A stretch of 64,000 nucleotides of DNA from an uncultured Sulfitobacter sp. (GCA_913060815.1 CAJXSZ010000005.1:1-64000); one strand, 5' to 3'. Positions 53,250-62,110 are shown, counted from the first letter of the stretch. Translations and numbers: made by a program. Notes: generated by a model not told the origin, from the letters alone.

Positions 53250-54566
53250 TCAGGAGGGCGGCGCGACCACATCAAGCTCAAGCCCCGAAGGTACCGAGGC
53301 AGGCACCCCGAGGCCACGCTTACCTGAACCCTCGTCGGTGAGCGCGCCTAGAAATGACATAATCTTGTCGATCTCGGCATCGTCGAGGCTCACATTGATG
53401 ATCTCGATGGCTTCAGCGATGCGCAAAACCTCGTCGAAATCATCCATGGCTTTCCAATCCTCGACATCGACACCTTCCAGCAACACGGCCTTGTCCCGCG
53501 AGTAACTGGCAAGCCCTGCCATGGCATCCAGATGATGGCGCACGACGTCTTCGAGGTCGGAATATGCGCCGTTGTGTCCGTAGGGGCCGCTTTGCGTCAC
53601 GTTGCGCAGGGAAGGCGTGCGGAAACGGTACATATCCTCTGCCTCACCCGTGGTCATGCCAAGGCCCTTGTCGGTCGCATAGTCGTCTTTGCCCGGGCCA
53701 ACCTGTGGCATGCCGATGGCGTGGAAGTTGTGATCGGTCTGGAAGGCGCCCGAGTGACAGGTGGAGCAGCGCGCCTTACCGTAGAACAGATCCATGCCAG
53801 CCAACTGCTCTGCGGTCATGGCGTCCTCGCCGCGCAGATATTTGTCAAAAGGGCTATCAGAGGCGCGAAACTCGGAACCGATAAAGGCAGAGAGTGCAGT
53901 GCCTACATCAGTGATGTGGATGTCGTCTGTGCCAAGGGCGGCAAAACGCTCACGGTATTCGGTGATAGAGGCCACGCGGGTCGCGAGGATATCCCATGCG
54001 CCGCCGTCTCCCATGATCCGCTCGGCGGCGACGGCATCGGCGACTTCGTTCTCTCCCGGGTGGCCAGCCATCTCGTCGGGCGACAAGATCGGAAGAATGT
54101 TCTGAGCGGCCAGTGCAGATACGACAGGTTTCTCCAGTGTCCGACCCGCAGGCATGCGGATGCCGAACATCGCGTTCCTGTCCGCAGCGGTGCGGCCATC
54201 ATGAAACATCACCTGAAATTCGCGTGCGCCCAGATTGAACAGGGCAGGGGCATTGCGCGGGATGCGGTTCCTGGGTGCATTGCTGACATCTACACGCCGC
54301 GCGCCGCCAAGACCGATGCCGCCTTCTCCCACTGACAATGACATCCCGTCCGAGCTGCCCAAAGTCGGGTGATGACAGGTCGCGCAGGCGATATTCTTGT
54401 TCCCCGCCAGGATCGGATCAAAGAACAGATCGCGCCCCAGCTCGATCATCTCGGGCGGGAACTGGTGGAAATCTGCATCTGTCACGGGCGCGGGCAACGG
54501 GCCTGCAATCGCAGACGTTGACCACAGCAGTGCGGCGCCCAAAAGGCAAAGGGGCTTGTTCATCAT
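53250..54566 (-). CDS. Di-heme cytochrome c peroxidase / MauG family protein
   Basis: The 438-residue protein has a signal peptide (S-A-I-A-G, cleavage near residue 22) and two c-type heme motifs, C-A-T-C-H near residue 62 and C-S-T-C-H near residue 270, as in bacterial CcpA/MauG proteins. Such proteins reduce H2O2 in the periplasm or oxidise protein side chains; which one applies is unclear. GAGGA lies 6 bases before the ATG at 54566. It is a single-gene unit with its own terminator. Confidence 0.88.
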   Translation of the reverse strand: MMNKPLCLLGAALLWSTSAIAGPLPAPVTDADFHQFPPEMIELGRDLFFDPILAGNKNIACATCHHPTLGSSDGMSLSVGEGGIGLGGARRVDVSNAPRNRIPRNAPALFNLGAREFQVMFHDGRTAADRNAMFGIRMPAGRTLEKPVVSALAAQNILPILSPDEMAGHPGENEVADAVAAERIMGDGGAWDILATRVASITEYRERFAALGTDDIHITDVGTALSAFIGSEFRASDSPFDKYLRGEDAMTAEQLAGMDLFYGKARCSTCHSGAFQTDHNFHAIGMPQVGPGKDDYATDKGLGMTTGEAEDMYRFRTPSLRNVTQSGPYGHNGAYSDLEDVVRHHLDAMAGLASYSRDKAVLLEGVDVEDWKAMDDFDEVLRIAEAIEIINVSLDDAEIDKIMSFLGALTDEGSGKRGLGVPASVPSGLELDVVAPPS

Positions 54567-54660
54567 CACGGTTCCTCACGAGAATGTGAGGTGGCTAACA
54601 AGATTAAGGCAAAATTGCGACAAATGCTTTGGAAAAAGACCGTTACCGACTTCGAAACAG

Positions 54661-55446
54661 TCATTGATTCCAGTCAGGTGTGCGTTTTTCGATAAAGGCC
54701 TGCATACCTTCGGCGGTGTCTGTGTTGGCGAGGTTTTCTACCATCACAGCGCCTGTGTGGGCATAGGCTTGTTCTGTGCTCATACCCAATTGCTCGTAAA
54801 AAGCGCGTTTGCCGATTTTGACAGCAGCGCCGAGTTTCGAGGCAATCTGATCCGCGAGGGCGGCGGTTTCTGCCTCCAGCGCATCCGGTTCAACAATGCG
54901 ATTGATCAAGCCCAGCTCTTCAGCGCGCGCGGCTTCGATAAAATCGCCTGTCGTCAACATCTCGAATGCCTTTTTCGGCGCGATATTGCGGCTGAGCGCA
55001 ACCATAGGGGTTGAGCAGAAGAGGCCGATGTTCACGCCATTGACGCCAAATCGCGTGCCTTTGGCCGCCACTGCCATGTCACACGTCGCGACCAGCTGGC
55101 AACCCGCCGCCGTAGCAATCCCGTGCACTTGGGCGATGACAGGTTGTGGCATCGATTGTATCCGCAGCATAACATCGGTGCAGCGCGCGAACAGATCGGC
55201 AAAAGCCGCGGCACCTGCATCCTCGTTTTGGCGCATGGCCTGCATCTGGCGCAGATCATGACCCGCGCAAAACGCCTTTCCCGTGCCCGACAGGGTTACA
55301 ACGCGGCAAGCGGGGTCATCCGCGAGCGCGTCCAGCGTTTCTTGCAACGCCTCCAGCATCTCGTCGCTCAGCGCATTAAGCCGCTCGGGGCTGTTCATCG
55401 TGAGATGCGTGACCGCGTCCCGTTGCGTAATTTCCAGAATTGCCAT
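54661..55446 (-). CDS. Enoyl-CoA hydratase/isomerase family protein (ECHDC3-like)
   Basis: The 261-residue crotonase-fold protein has the CoA and oxyanion motifs F-C-A-G-H-D-L near residue 61 and A-T-A-A-G-C-Q-L-V-A-T-C-D near residue 110. Around the usual second catalytic Glu it reads V-N-I-G-L-F-C-S-T-P, resembling ECHDC3-type proteins in which that Glu is absent, so true hydratase activity is doubtful. GGAGGGGG precedes the ATG at 55446. It is divergent from a thioesterase gene, suggesting linked acyl-CoA metabolism. Confidence 0.85.
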   Translation of the reverse strand: MAILEITQRDAVTHLTMNSPERLNALSDEMLEALQETLDALADDPACRVVTLSGTGKAFCAGHDLRQMQAMRQNEDAGAAAFADLFARCTDVMLRIQSMPQPVIAQVHGIATAAGCQLVATCDMAVAAKGTRFGVNGVNIGLFCSTPMVALSRNIAPKKAFEMLTTGDFIEAARAEELGLINRIVEPDALEAETAALADQIASKLGAAVKIGKRAFYEQLGMSTEQAYAHTGAVMVENLANTDTAEGMQAFIEKRTPDWNQ

Positions 55447-55503
55447 CTTGCGCCCCCTCCATGTTCCCGCAACTCTAGGATCAAACGGAGAGGGAGAGCA
55501 AGT

Positions 55504-55941
55504 ATGGCCGAGACACCACAGCCTAAGATGAATGAGGCCCAGTTGATGGACTTCATGCGTGAGGTTTTCCAGCAGGTCGCGGATGATTTCAACGTGGAGG
55601 AGGTTAAGGCAAACGAGGTAACGATGCGGCTCAAGATTGCCGAGCGCCACCTGCGCCCCGGTGGTACGGTCTCTGGCCCTTCTATGTTCGCGCTGGCCGA
55701 TGTTGCTGCCTATATTGTCACACTGGCCATGATCGGGCCGAAGGCGCTTGCCGTTACAACCAATTGCTCGCTTGATTTCATGCGCAAGCCCAAGGCAGGC
55801 GTTGATCTGATTGCCACGGCAAAGCTGCTCAAGCTGGGGCGGCAGCTGTCAGTTTCCCACGTGCTGGTCTACTCCGAGGGCATGGCCGAGCCTGTCGCGC
55901 AAGCCACGATGACCTATGCTATTCCGCCCGTATCGGGGTAA
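55504..55941 (+). CDS. PaaI-like hot-dog thioesterase
   Basis: The predicted 145-residue protein has the hot-dog thioesterase pattern: G-G-T-V-S-G-P-S-M-F-A-L-A-D-V-A-A-Y near residue 55 (conserved Asp in the long helix) and T-T-N-C-S-L-D-F-M-R-K-P-K-A-G. It probably hydrolyses acyl- or aryl-CoA esters. GGGAGAG lies 6 bases before the ATG at 55504. It starts 57 bp from the divergent enoyl-CoA hydratase-like gene. Confidence 0.88.
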   Translation: MAETPQPKMNEAQLMDFMREVFQQVADDFNVEEVKANEVTMRLKIAERHLRPGGTVSGPSMFALADVAAYIVTLAMIGPKALAVTTNCSLDFMRKPKAGVDLIATAKLLKLGRQLSVSHVLVYSEGMAEPVAQATMTYAIPPVSG

Positions 55942-55974
55942 GCAGTACAATTCGCGATCTAGTCTGGATTGTAT

Positions 55975-56002
55975 CAAAAAAGGGCAGGGATGTTCCCTGC
56001 CC
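55975..56002 (-). terminator. Rho-independent terminator of the DUF1127 gene
   Basis: GGGCAGGGA-TGT-TCCCTGCCC (55982-56002) is a perfect 9-bp stem. On the minus strand it is followed by TTTTTT. It lies 33 bp after the DUF1127 stop codon and may also stop the convergent thioesterase transcript. Confidence 0.85.
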
Positions 56003-56035
56003 AAGTGAAGAGGTCTGGCCCACGTTACGGGGATG

Positions 56036-56269
56036 TCACGCCTGCCAGAACACCTTGCGCGCCTCACGACGAGCCGCCTCAGGTGTCAGTCCCACGTCCT
56101 GCAACTGCCATGCTTCGAGGTGATCCAAAGACAGGCGTGTGCGGCGGCGGGTCACCCATTTCGTCACGCAAGCTGCAAACTTGACGCTGACCACTGCGAT
56201 CAGCGGGAGGCTGCGCGTGGAATTCAGGACCGTAAGGGCGTCGTTTGTCAGGATCGCTGCGTGTGTCAT
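56036..56269 (-). CDS. DUF1127 small basic protein
   Basis: The predicted 77-residue protein ends with the DUF1127 pattern: basic R-R-R-T-R-L-S-L-D-H-L, then A-W-Q-L-Q-D-V-G-L-T and a charged tail ending K-V-F-W-Q-A. DUF1127 proteins in alphaproteobacteria include RNA-binding regulators (for example CcaF1 of Rhodobacter) and phosphate- or stress-related proteins. GGAGA lies 8 bases before the ATG at 56269. It is divergent from a MocR regulator across paired palindromes, so it is likely that regulator's target. Confidence 0.88.
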   Translation of the reverse strand: MTHAAILTNDALTVLNSTRSLPLIAVVSVKFAACVTKWVTRRRTRLSLDHLEAWQLQDVGLTPEAARREARKVFWQA

Positions 56270-56293
56270 GGGTAAATCTCCTATGATGTATTG

Positions 56294-56380
56294 TATTGAC
56301 ACAATATGGCGCTGGTGCCATGAATTATTGATACAATACGAAATCATGCAGAGCTATGGAAACATTGTAATGGATACAAT
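56294..56380. promoter_or_regulatory. MocR operator region: two TATTG-N3-CAATA palindromes and a third dyad
   Basis: TATTG-ACA-CAATA (56294-56306) and TATTG-ATA-CAATA (56326-56338) have identical arms, with centres 32 bp apart (about three DNA turns). A further dyad, ATTGTA-N5-TACAAT (56364-56380), overlaps the regulator's likely start codon. TACAAT within the second palindrome also resembles a -10 box for the regulator gene. Confidence 0.7.
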
Positions 56381-57785
56381 TTGGGTGCCAGAGGTAGATG
56401 CGACCCTGAAGCCAAAGTACAAAGCGGTTGTGCTCGCGATCCGTGATGCGATCACCTCGGGCGCCTTGGGGCAGGGGGACAAACTGCCCCCCGTGCGTGA
56501 TTTGGGCTGGAAGCTTGGGATGACACCCGGGACTGTCGCACGCGCCTACACTATTCTCACGGATGAGGGGGCGCTGGTGGCTGAAGTCGGGCGCGGCACT
56601 TTTGTTGCAGCGACGAAATCAGAGCCTTTGCCCATTTACGCGGATATGGAAATGGATGTGATCGCGCATTTGACGGGCGGCGATAACTACGACGTCAATC
56701 TGTTCTCGCCGCATCTGCCCAATGGGGGACAGACCAGTCTGATCCGCAATCTTCTGACACAGATCGCACAAGAACCGCCGTCAGGCTTTATGCATTACCC
56801 TTCGCGGCGCGGTGCGACGGCTGCGCGTGAAGCCATGGCGCATTGGCTGCGCGATATTGATCTGGGGCCAGTGGTTGAGGGCGATATCGTGCTGTCGCAC
56901 GGCGGACAGAACGCGATCATGCTGATCTTCCAGACGATCCTGAAGGGGCGCAGACCCGTGATCCTGGTGGAGGAGCTGTGCTACCCAGGGTTTCGGCGTG
57001 TGGCAACGGCATTGCGCGCTGATGTTGTTTCAGTTGCGATGGACGGGGACGGTCTGTGCCCCGATGCCCTTGCCGCCACAGCCGAGCGTTATCCGGAGGC
57101 CCAGATCATTTGCACATCGCCTGAAGTTCATAGCCCCACCTGCGGTTTTAGCCCGCTCGCACGACGACGCGAGATCGTGGATGTGGCGCGGCGATTTGAT
57201 CTGCAAATCGTCGAGGATGATTGCTACCGTATCGGTGCCGCCCAAGCGCCCGCCTATCGCAGCATCGCGCCCGAGCGGGGCTGGTACCTGACGTCGCTCA
57301 GCAAATCGATCACGCCCGCGCTGCGCCTCGGCTGTGCTTTGGGGCCACGCGATCGAACGGCTGCTTTGCACCGCGCGGCAGAGCACGGATTCTTCGGATT
57401 AGCGACGCCGATCACCGATCTTGCCGCAGTACTGCTAACCCATCCTCAAATTGATGAGGTGATGGAGCGCACCCGCAGAAGCGTGGGTGACTATGTCAAA
57501 GTGGCGGTGAATACATTGGGTGGTTATGATCTGCGATGGCGGGAAGATGTGCCGTTTGTCTGGCTTAACTTGCCCGAGGGTTGGCGCGCGAGTGCCTTCT
57601 GTCGTGCGGCGGAAACGCGCGGCGTGCGAGTGCGCGCAGCCGAAGAGTTCGCGGCCCGTCACGCACAGACGCCCCATGCTGTGCGCATGGCCATCAACGC
57701 AGGCGTTAGCCTATCGAGTTTCGAGGCCGCCATGGCGCGTTTGCGCGATCTGCTGGACAATCCCAGTGACGAGATCGGGGTCTAG
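56370..57785 (+). CDS. MocR-type regulator (GntR helix-turn-helix fused to aminotransferase-like domain)
   Basis: The 471-residue protein has an N-terminal winged helix-turn-helix (residues 10-75; GDKLPPVRDLGWKLGMTPGT, then VARAY) and a fold-type I aminotransferase domain with the PLP Lys in S-L-S-K-S-I-T-P-A-L-R-L-G. MocR proteins sense PLP or an amino compound and often repress their own divergent promoter. I favour the ATG at 56370; an in-frame ATG at 56346 is the alternative. It may control the divergent DUF1127 gene. It overlaps the convergent zinc-ribbon gene by 4 bp. Confidence 0.88.
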   Translation: MDTIWVPEVDATLKPKYKAVVLAIRDAITSGALGQGDKLPPVRDLGWKLGMTPGTVARAYTILTDEGALVAEVGRGTFVAATKSEPLPIYADMEMDVIAHLTGGDNYDVNLFSPHLPNGGQTSLIRNLLTQIAQEPPSGFMHYPSRRGATAAREAMAHWLRDIDLGPVVEGDIVLSHGGQNAIMLIFQTILKGRRPVILVEELCYPGFRRVATALRADVVSVAMDGDGLCPDALAATAERYPEAQIICTSPEVHSPTCGFSPLARRREIVDVARRFDLQIVEDDCYRIGAAQAPAYRSIAPERGWYLTSLSKSITPALRLGCALGPRDRTAALHRAAEHGFFGLATPITDLAAVLLTHPQIDEVMERTRRSVGDYVKVAVNTLGGYDLRWREDVPFVWLNLPEGWRASAFCRAAETRGVRVRAAEEFAARHAQTPHAVRMAINAGVSLSSFEAAMARLRDLLDNPSDEIGV

Positions 57786-58819
57786 AACGCAGCTGCCGCG
57801 CCGATTGCCATGCCAAGGGCGATGACGCAGGCACTTATCGCAGCGGAATAAAGCGCCAGTCTGCGCCGCGCAAATGGACGCTCGCCAAAGGTGCGGCCAT
57901 CAATGCCGGACACCGCGATCTTATAGGCATGCCCGCCATAGCTATAGTGCAAGATCCAGACAGGCAGCAGGATGCGACGGTAGTGTATGCCGCTTGTGTC
58001 GGTAAGATAGCGGATGCCGTGCACGCCTGTGCGGTCGATCTTGTATTTGATGTGGTTTCGGATCAGCAGGTCTTTGTCGGCACTATTGGCAGCGATGCCC
58101 TCGGCAACGGTTTGGTGATGCCGCTCTGCCGCAAATCCTGCAAGGTATCCAGCGCGGTAGGGTTTCAGATCGCGTGGATCGAAGTCATGCAAAATGCCGT
58201 CGCGGATCAGCGGCGTTACATGGGGCGAGGCGGGCATGAGCATATCGTCGAAGGCGATCTTCATCTGACCTTTTGTACTGCTTATGCGGATCGCCTTGCC
58301 CCCTGGCTTCACGAAATTTGCCCAATATTGAACGACCTCGTCACTGTCGAAGGTCCAGAACGGCGCATAGAGGCCTGCGACGTCGCCCTGCGCTACGACA
58401 TCGGCCAGTCCCGCAGGACAGGCCACACGCGATGCGGCCCATTTCTGCGCCAGCCGCTTTGCAAAAGCCGCGTCAACGCGAAACGGTATAAGCGCCATGG
58501 TGCGGTAGCCAGCATCGCCAGACACCAAAACCACCGGCCCGTTGCAATAGGGGCAGTGTGCGGACAGGGCAGGCCCAGTGAACAGCACCTCGCCGCCGCA
58601 GTTCTGGCACTGATGGGTCCGCTGCGCGGGTGTGATGTTGTCTTCAGGCTCGGCCACATCTGGGCGGTGTGCAAATTCATCGCGTGCCAGATAATCGTCT
58701 GGCTGGCCAAGATCGTAACATTCCCCGCAGCTCAGGCACTCCAGCGCGCTGCGTTCAGGCGAGAAGTAGCACAGGCCGCCACAGGCATTGCACTGCAGCG
58801 CGGATTGATCGGCCTGCAT
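57782..58819 (-). CDS. Zinc-ribbon membrane-anchored hypothetical protein
   Basis: The predicted 345-residue protein has four CxxC pairs in its first 100 residues (C-N-A-C, C-L-S-C, C-Q-N-C and C-P-Y-C), so two zinc ribbons, then a soluble region and a C-terminal hydrophobic span (about residues 318-343). It resembles proteins often labelled primosomal N'-like or TFIIB-type zinc ribbon, but no helicase motif is present, so a PriA label would be wrong. Its ATG overlaps the stop of the upstream small membrane gene (ATGA). Function unknown. Confidence 0.75.
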   Translation of the reverse strand: MQADQSALQCNACGGLCYFSPERSALECLSCGECYDLGQPDDYLARDEFAHRPDVAEPEDNITPAQRTHQCQNCGGEVLFTGPALSAHCPYCNGPVVLVSGDAGYRTMALIPFRVDAAFAKRLAQKWAASRVACPAGLADVVAQGDVAGLYAPFWTFDSDEVVQYWANFVKPGGKAIRISSTKGQMKIAFDDMLMPASPHVTPLIRDGILHDFDPRDLKPYRAGYLAGFAAERHHQTVAEGIAANSADKDLLIRNHIKYKIDRTGVHGIRYLTDTSGIHYRRILLPVWILHYSYGGHAYKIAVSGIDGRTFGERPFARRRLALYSAAISACVIALGMAIGAAAAF

Positions 58820-59133
58820 CAGCGCACCCCGCCTGCGGAGGCCGCGAGTTTTGCGAGAATGCCGATGCGCTGCCACGCGCGCTCCGATGCGGCCTGATAA
58901 TCGCCCGAAGCCCACCAATCACCGATAAAGACCGCGCACCACATGACCGTCAACAGCCAAAGGGCCACAACAACCCATCCGCCCGCGCGGCGCAAACGGC
59001 TGGCGGAGCCTTGGCGCAACTCATGGCGGGCTTCGTGCATCTGGATAAGCTTGTGGATGGGGATCAGGCCAAAATACGTCGACAGACCGAAAAGCGCTGC
59101 AGCAGCAAAGAGGGGAGATGTCTCTGCAAGCAT
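58819..59133 (-). CDS. Small two-span membrane protein paired with the zinc-ribbon gene
   Basis: The predicted 104-residue protein has hydrophobic segments at about residues 5-28 and 52-72, with a basic loop (R-H-E-L-R-Q-G-S-A-S-R-L-R-R) between them. I recognise no family. Its stop overlaps the start of the zinc-ribbon membrane protein by 4 bp, so the two are probably made together and may form one complex. Confidence 0.7.
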   Translation of the reverse strand: MLAETSPLFAAAALFGLSTYFGLIPIHKLIQMHEARHELRQGSASRLRRAGGWVVVALWLLTVMWCAVFIGDWWASGDYQAASERAWQRIGILAKLAASAGGVR

Positions 59134-59278
59134 GGCTGCGTCCTGTATGGTTGCGGGGATTCTACACCCAGCAGCAGGAAGGGTGAAGGGTGTGCGGAAA
59201 ATGCCTTGAAGAATGGGGTAAAATGATACCTTATTTGCAAGACATTGTTTTTGAACGTTTAAATAGATTTTGCAGCGC

Positions 59279-59306
59279 TTGACCCTCTGCGGGGCTCGTT
59301 TATAAC
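59279..59306 (+). promoter_or_regulatory. Predicted sigma-70 promoter of rplM-rpsI
   Basis: TTGACC (59279-59284) and TATAAC (59301-59306) are separated by 16 bp and lie 54 bp before the rplM ATG. The spacing and hexamers fit a strong housekeeping promoter. Confidence 0.65.
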
Positions 59307-59359
59307 CGCGCTATTAATCAGGGCATCTGCCCAGTTCCACACAAACGGGATTACCGTAC

Positions 59360-59821
59360 ATGAAAACCTTTTCAGCAACACCGGCTGACATTGACAAGAA
59401 ATGGATCATCATCGACGCCGAAGGCATCGTGTTGGGCCGTCTCGCCTCTGTCATCGCCATGCGTCTGCGCGGCAAACACAAGCCGTCCTACACACCTCAC
59501 ATGGATTGCGGCGACAACGTCATCGTAATCAACGCCGAGAAAATCCAGATGACCGGCAAAAAGCGTGAAGAGATGTTCTACTGGCACACCGGTCACCCCG
59601 GCGGGATCAAAGAGCGCTCCAAGGCGGACATCCTCGAGGGCAAGCACCCCGAGCGTATCGTGACTTTGGCCGTCAAGCGCATGCTGCCCGGCAACCGTCT
59701 GAGCCGCCAGATCATGACCAACCTGCGCGTTTATGCGGGTGGTGAACATCCTCATGAGGCCCAAGAGCCTGAAGTTCTGGATGTTGCATCCATGAACAAG
59801 AAAAACACACGGAGTGCATGA
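59360..59821 (+). CDS. rplM: 50S ribosomal protein L13
   Basis: The 153-residue protein is L13 throughout: [20 protein letters not shown] at the start, [20 protein letters not shown] near residue 30, then [10 protein letters not shown] and [10 protein letters not shown]. It is an early 23S-binding assembly protein of the large subunit. It forms the usual pair with rpsI, which starts 2 bp after the stop codon. Confidence 0.97.
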   Translation: MKTFSATPADIDKKWIIIDAEGIVLGRLASVIAMRLRGKHKPSYTPHMDCGDNVIVINAEKIQMTGKKREEMFYWHTGHPGGIKERSKADILEGKHPERIVTLAVKRMLPGNRLSRQIMTNLRVYAGGEHPHEAQEPEVLDVASMNKKNTRSA

Positions 59822-59823
59822 GC

Positions 59824-60327
59824 ATGGCTGACGAAATCAACACACTCGAAGATCTCAAGGACGTTGTGACGTCCGATATCGGCGGCGTTCAGGGCACACC
59901 AGAGGTCGAGATGACCCCACGCGAGCCCGTCAAAGACGAATTCGGCCGCTCATACGCCACAGGCAAGCGTAAGGATGCGGTTGCCCGTGTCTGGATCAAG
60001 CCCGGTTCCGGCAAGGTTGTCGTGAACGGCAAGCCGCAGAACGAATATTTTGCGCGCCCCGTGCTGCAAATGGTTCTGGCACAGCCTTTCGGCGTGACAG
60101 GTACGGACGGTCAGTTTGACGTCTATGCCACCGTCAAGGGCGGCGGTCTGTCAGGTCAGGCTGGCGCGGTAAAGCATGGTATTTCCAAAGCGCTCCAGTT
60201 GTTTGACCCCTCCTTGCGCGGCGCATTGAAGGCAGCAGGCTTCCTCACACGCGACAGCCGTGTTGTCGAGCGTAAGAAGTACGGTAAGGCCAAAGCGCGT
60301 AAGAGCTTCCAGTTCTCCAAGCGTTAA
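59824..60327 (+). CDS. rpsI: 30S ribosomal protein S9
   Basis: The 167-residue protein has the S9 core from about residue 40 ([20 protein letters not shown]) and ends in the basic tail F-S-K-R whose last residues reach the P-site tRNA. The acidic N-terminal extension of about 38 residues is usual in alphaproteobacteria. GGAG spacing (9 nt) favours the ATG at 59824; an ATG at 59818 overlapping the rplM stop is the alternative. Confidence 0.96.
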   Translation: MADEINTLEDLKDVVTSDIGGVQGTPEVEMTPREPVKDEFGRSYATGKRKDAVARVWIKPGSGKVVVNGKPQNEYFARPVLQMVLAQPFGVTGTDGQFDVYATVKGGGLSGQAGAVKHGISKALQLFDPSLRGALKAAGFLTRDSRVVERKKYGKAKARKSFQFSKR

Positions 60328-60352
60328 GATCTATCTCACCAAAATTGGAAAA

Positions 60353-60379
60353 GGCCGCCCAAACGAGGCGGCCTTTTTT
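60353..60379 (+). terminator. Rho-independent terminator of rplM-rpsI
   Basis: GGCCGCC (60353-60359) and GGCGGCC (60367-60373) form a 7-bp stem with a 7-nt loop, followed by TTTTTT. Confidence 0.9.
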
Positions 60380-60398
60380 AGTTTTCAGATTGTTGTCG

Positions 60399-60806
60399 TT
60401 AAAGCGGTATGTTTCGCCATCCTTGCGGTCGCAAAGCGTATATACCACCACCTCTGACAATTAGCGTGGCAAGACCCGCAATAAGATAGGCCAATATGTA
60501 TTGGCCAATTCTAATATGCTCGCATTCATTTATACACGAAATGGCCGTGAGCAGGGTCACTGAAAGCATGAAAGCGGACAGAAGCCGTGTTCTGATGCCC
60601 AGCATGATCGCAGTACCGAAAACAACAAAGAGTACACGTAAAAGAACATCCAACAGCAACACGTTGGTACTTTTGAATAAAATTGGATACAGAGAGTCAC
60701 CTTGATACACGGTAGGTGCCTCGATGCTCTGTAATCCAATAAAAATCAGGACCATGCCAGACGAAATTCTGATGGCCCAAGCAATATAGGGAAAAACCTG
60801 TTTCAA
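60399..60806 (-). CDS. DoxX-like small membrane protein
   Basis: The predicted 135-residue protein has four hydrophobic spans (about residues 8-28, 48-70, 74-92 and 98-118), compatible with a DoxX-like four-helix protein, although the resemblance is weak. Its codons are clearly more AT-rich than those of neighbouring genes. It lies between the rpsI terminator and a LysR gene of similar composition on the same strand. It may have been acquired recently; function unknown. Confidence 0.55.
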   Translation of the reverse strand: MKQVFPYIAWAIRISSGMVLIFIGLQSIEAPTVYQGDSLYPILFKSTNVLLLDVLLRVLFVVFGTAIMLGIRTRLLSAFMLSVTLLTAISCINECEHIRIGQYILAYLIAGLATLIVRGGGIYALRPQGWRNIPL

Positions 60807-60915
60807 TTGTCTGCCTCCAAGGTCGGCGGATTAATTCCCGCTCGTTACGTAACCTTAGCTATGGTTGTATTCGCTGTCGACGGACACAACTGCAAAGAGA
60901 GGTTTGCATGTCTGG

Positions 60916-61761
60916 CTATGCCCTGAGTGCAGGATGGAGGTTTGACTGGAAGCTTCCCGTGATCAACTCAACTGCGGCGCGCACAATCGGATCAAGCTTT
61001 CGGGTCTTGTGATAGACCATCCAGATTTCCAGCTTCTGGGGTTTTACCGAGGTTTCAGCTCTGCGCAAGTTAGGGATCTGGTCTGCAAACTCGGTTGGGA
61101 AGAAGCCAAGCATGTTCCCTTGGATTACAGATTGCGCACCGAGGTTGAGGCCTACAATGCGCAGTTTGGGAATATCGGGCAAATCAAAGCCGAAATCACG
61201 CGGGTGCAGCTTTAAGTCATCATATTCAACTTCAAGCCAGTCTTTGGGAACGCATTCTGCGGTGGATGAGACGTATGGCGCAATCTGGACCTCGGCGACT
61301 TTCGCGCAAATGTAATTGCCATGATCCGGTCGGGTGTAGCGCACCGCAACATCGATCTCGGAGTATGCAACGCTACGGTCATAGATTGTCAGATCGACAT
61401 TGAATACCTGACCGTTATTGAGCGTGTATGATGTAAAGTTCTTCATAAACGTTTTCAGAATGGTCAGCGACACAGACATTCGTACCGTGGATTCATTCGA
61501 CAAAGGTTCGGTGCGGGCCAACTCCATTTCATAGAGACGGGCCTCGATCTCGCTTGCCAGTTTTACAAGTTCAACGCCGATACCTGTTGTTTTCCACTCA
61601 TGCCCGCTGCGGATAAAGATGGTCTCGCCGACGTCGGTGGTGATGTGATCTATTCGCCGTGAAACCGTTGCGACATTCGCCCGAAGGCTTTTCGCGGCCT
61701 TTACCATAGAGCCATGTCGGTGCAGCGCGAGGCAGAATCTGAGATCATCCCAGTTGATCAT
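60916..61761 (-). CDS. LysR family transcriptional regulator
   Basis: The 281-residue protein has an N-terminal winged helix-turn-helix (residues 1-60; W-D-D-L-R-F-C-L-A-L, then KAAKSLRANVATVSRRI) and a LysR substrate-binding domain. AAAGGAAA lies about 9 bases before the ATG at 61761; the longer frame upstream is not family-like. Composition is more AT-rich than the surrounding genes. The target is unknown; the DoxX-like gene downstream on the same strand is a candidate. Confidence 0.82.
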   Translation of the reverse strand: MINWDDLRFCLALHRHGSMVKAAKSLRANVATVSRRIDHITTDVGETIFIRSGHEWKTTGIGVELVKLASEIEARLYEMELARTEPLSNESTVRMSVSLTILKTFMKNFTSYTLNNGQVFNVDLTIYDRSVAYSEIDVAVRYTRPDHGNYICAKVAEVQIAPYVSSTAECVPKDWLEVEYDDLKLHPRDFGFDLPDIPKLRIVGLNLGAQSVIQGNMLGFFPTEFADQIPNLRRAETSVKPQKLEIWMVYHKTRKLDPIVRAAVELITGSFQSNLHPALRA

Positions 61762-62110
61762 AAGAACGGTTTCCTTTCGTCGACGCATTGGACGCAATCG
61801 GCATTTGACTGAGCAAAAACGGAAACTCGGAAACACTTGGTACACTGCTCGAACCAGTCTGGTCTAATTCGAATATAGGTGGTTTCTTGCCCCGTTCTTT
61901 ATGTATTTGTAAGAACCACGGTTTGCAGAATTGTTCGATGTCAATAACGGGTAATCGGTTGCCAGAACGGATAGGGGCGTGTGTTGTTGACTAGATGACC
62001 TATCCATTCGGATAGAAATGCGTGCAGTCATTGCAAAGCTTGTAATACGGTCGCGTGCACACCATATTTCGTATAAGATCATGTAGATAAACGATGAAAT
62101 TTTCAAAATA
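61762..62110. other. AT-rich intergenic region between the LysR and monooxygenase genes
   Basis: This 349-bp gap shows no credible gene. It is distinctly AT-rich and has an inverted repeat GGATAGG (61969-61975) / CCTATCC (61999-62005), a possible regulator site for either divergent gene. Confidence 0.5.

Noticed and set aside
57782..58819. Annotation as primosomal protein N' (PriA-like)
   Set aside because: Only zinc-ribbon Cys pairs resemble PriA; no Walker or helicase motifs are present and there is a membrane span.
61864..62106. 80-codon minus-strand frame in the AT-rich gap
   Set aside because: Low-complexity composition, no ribosome site and no homology-like pattern; treated as non-coding.
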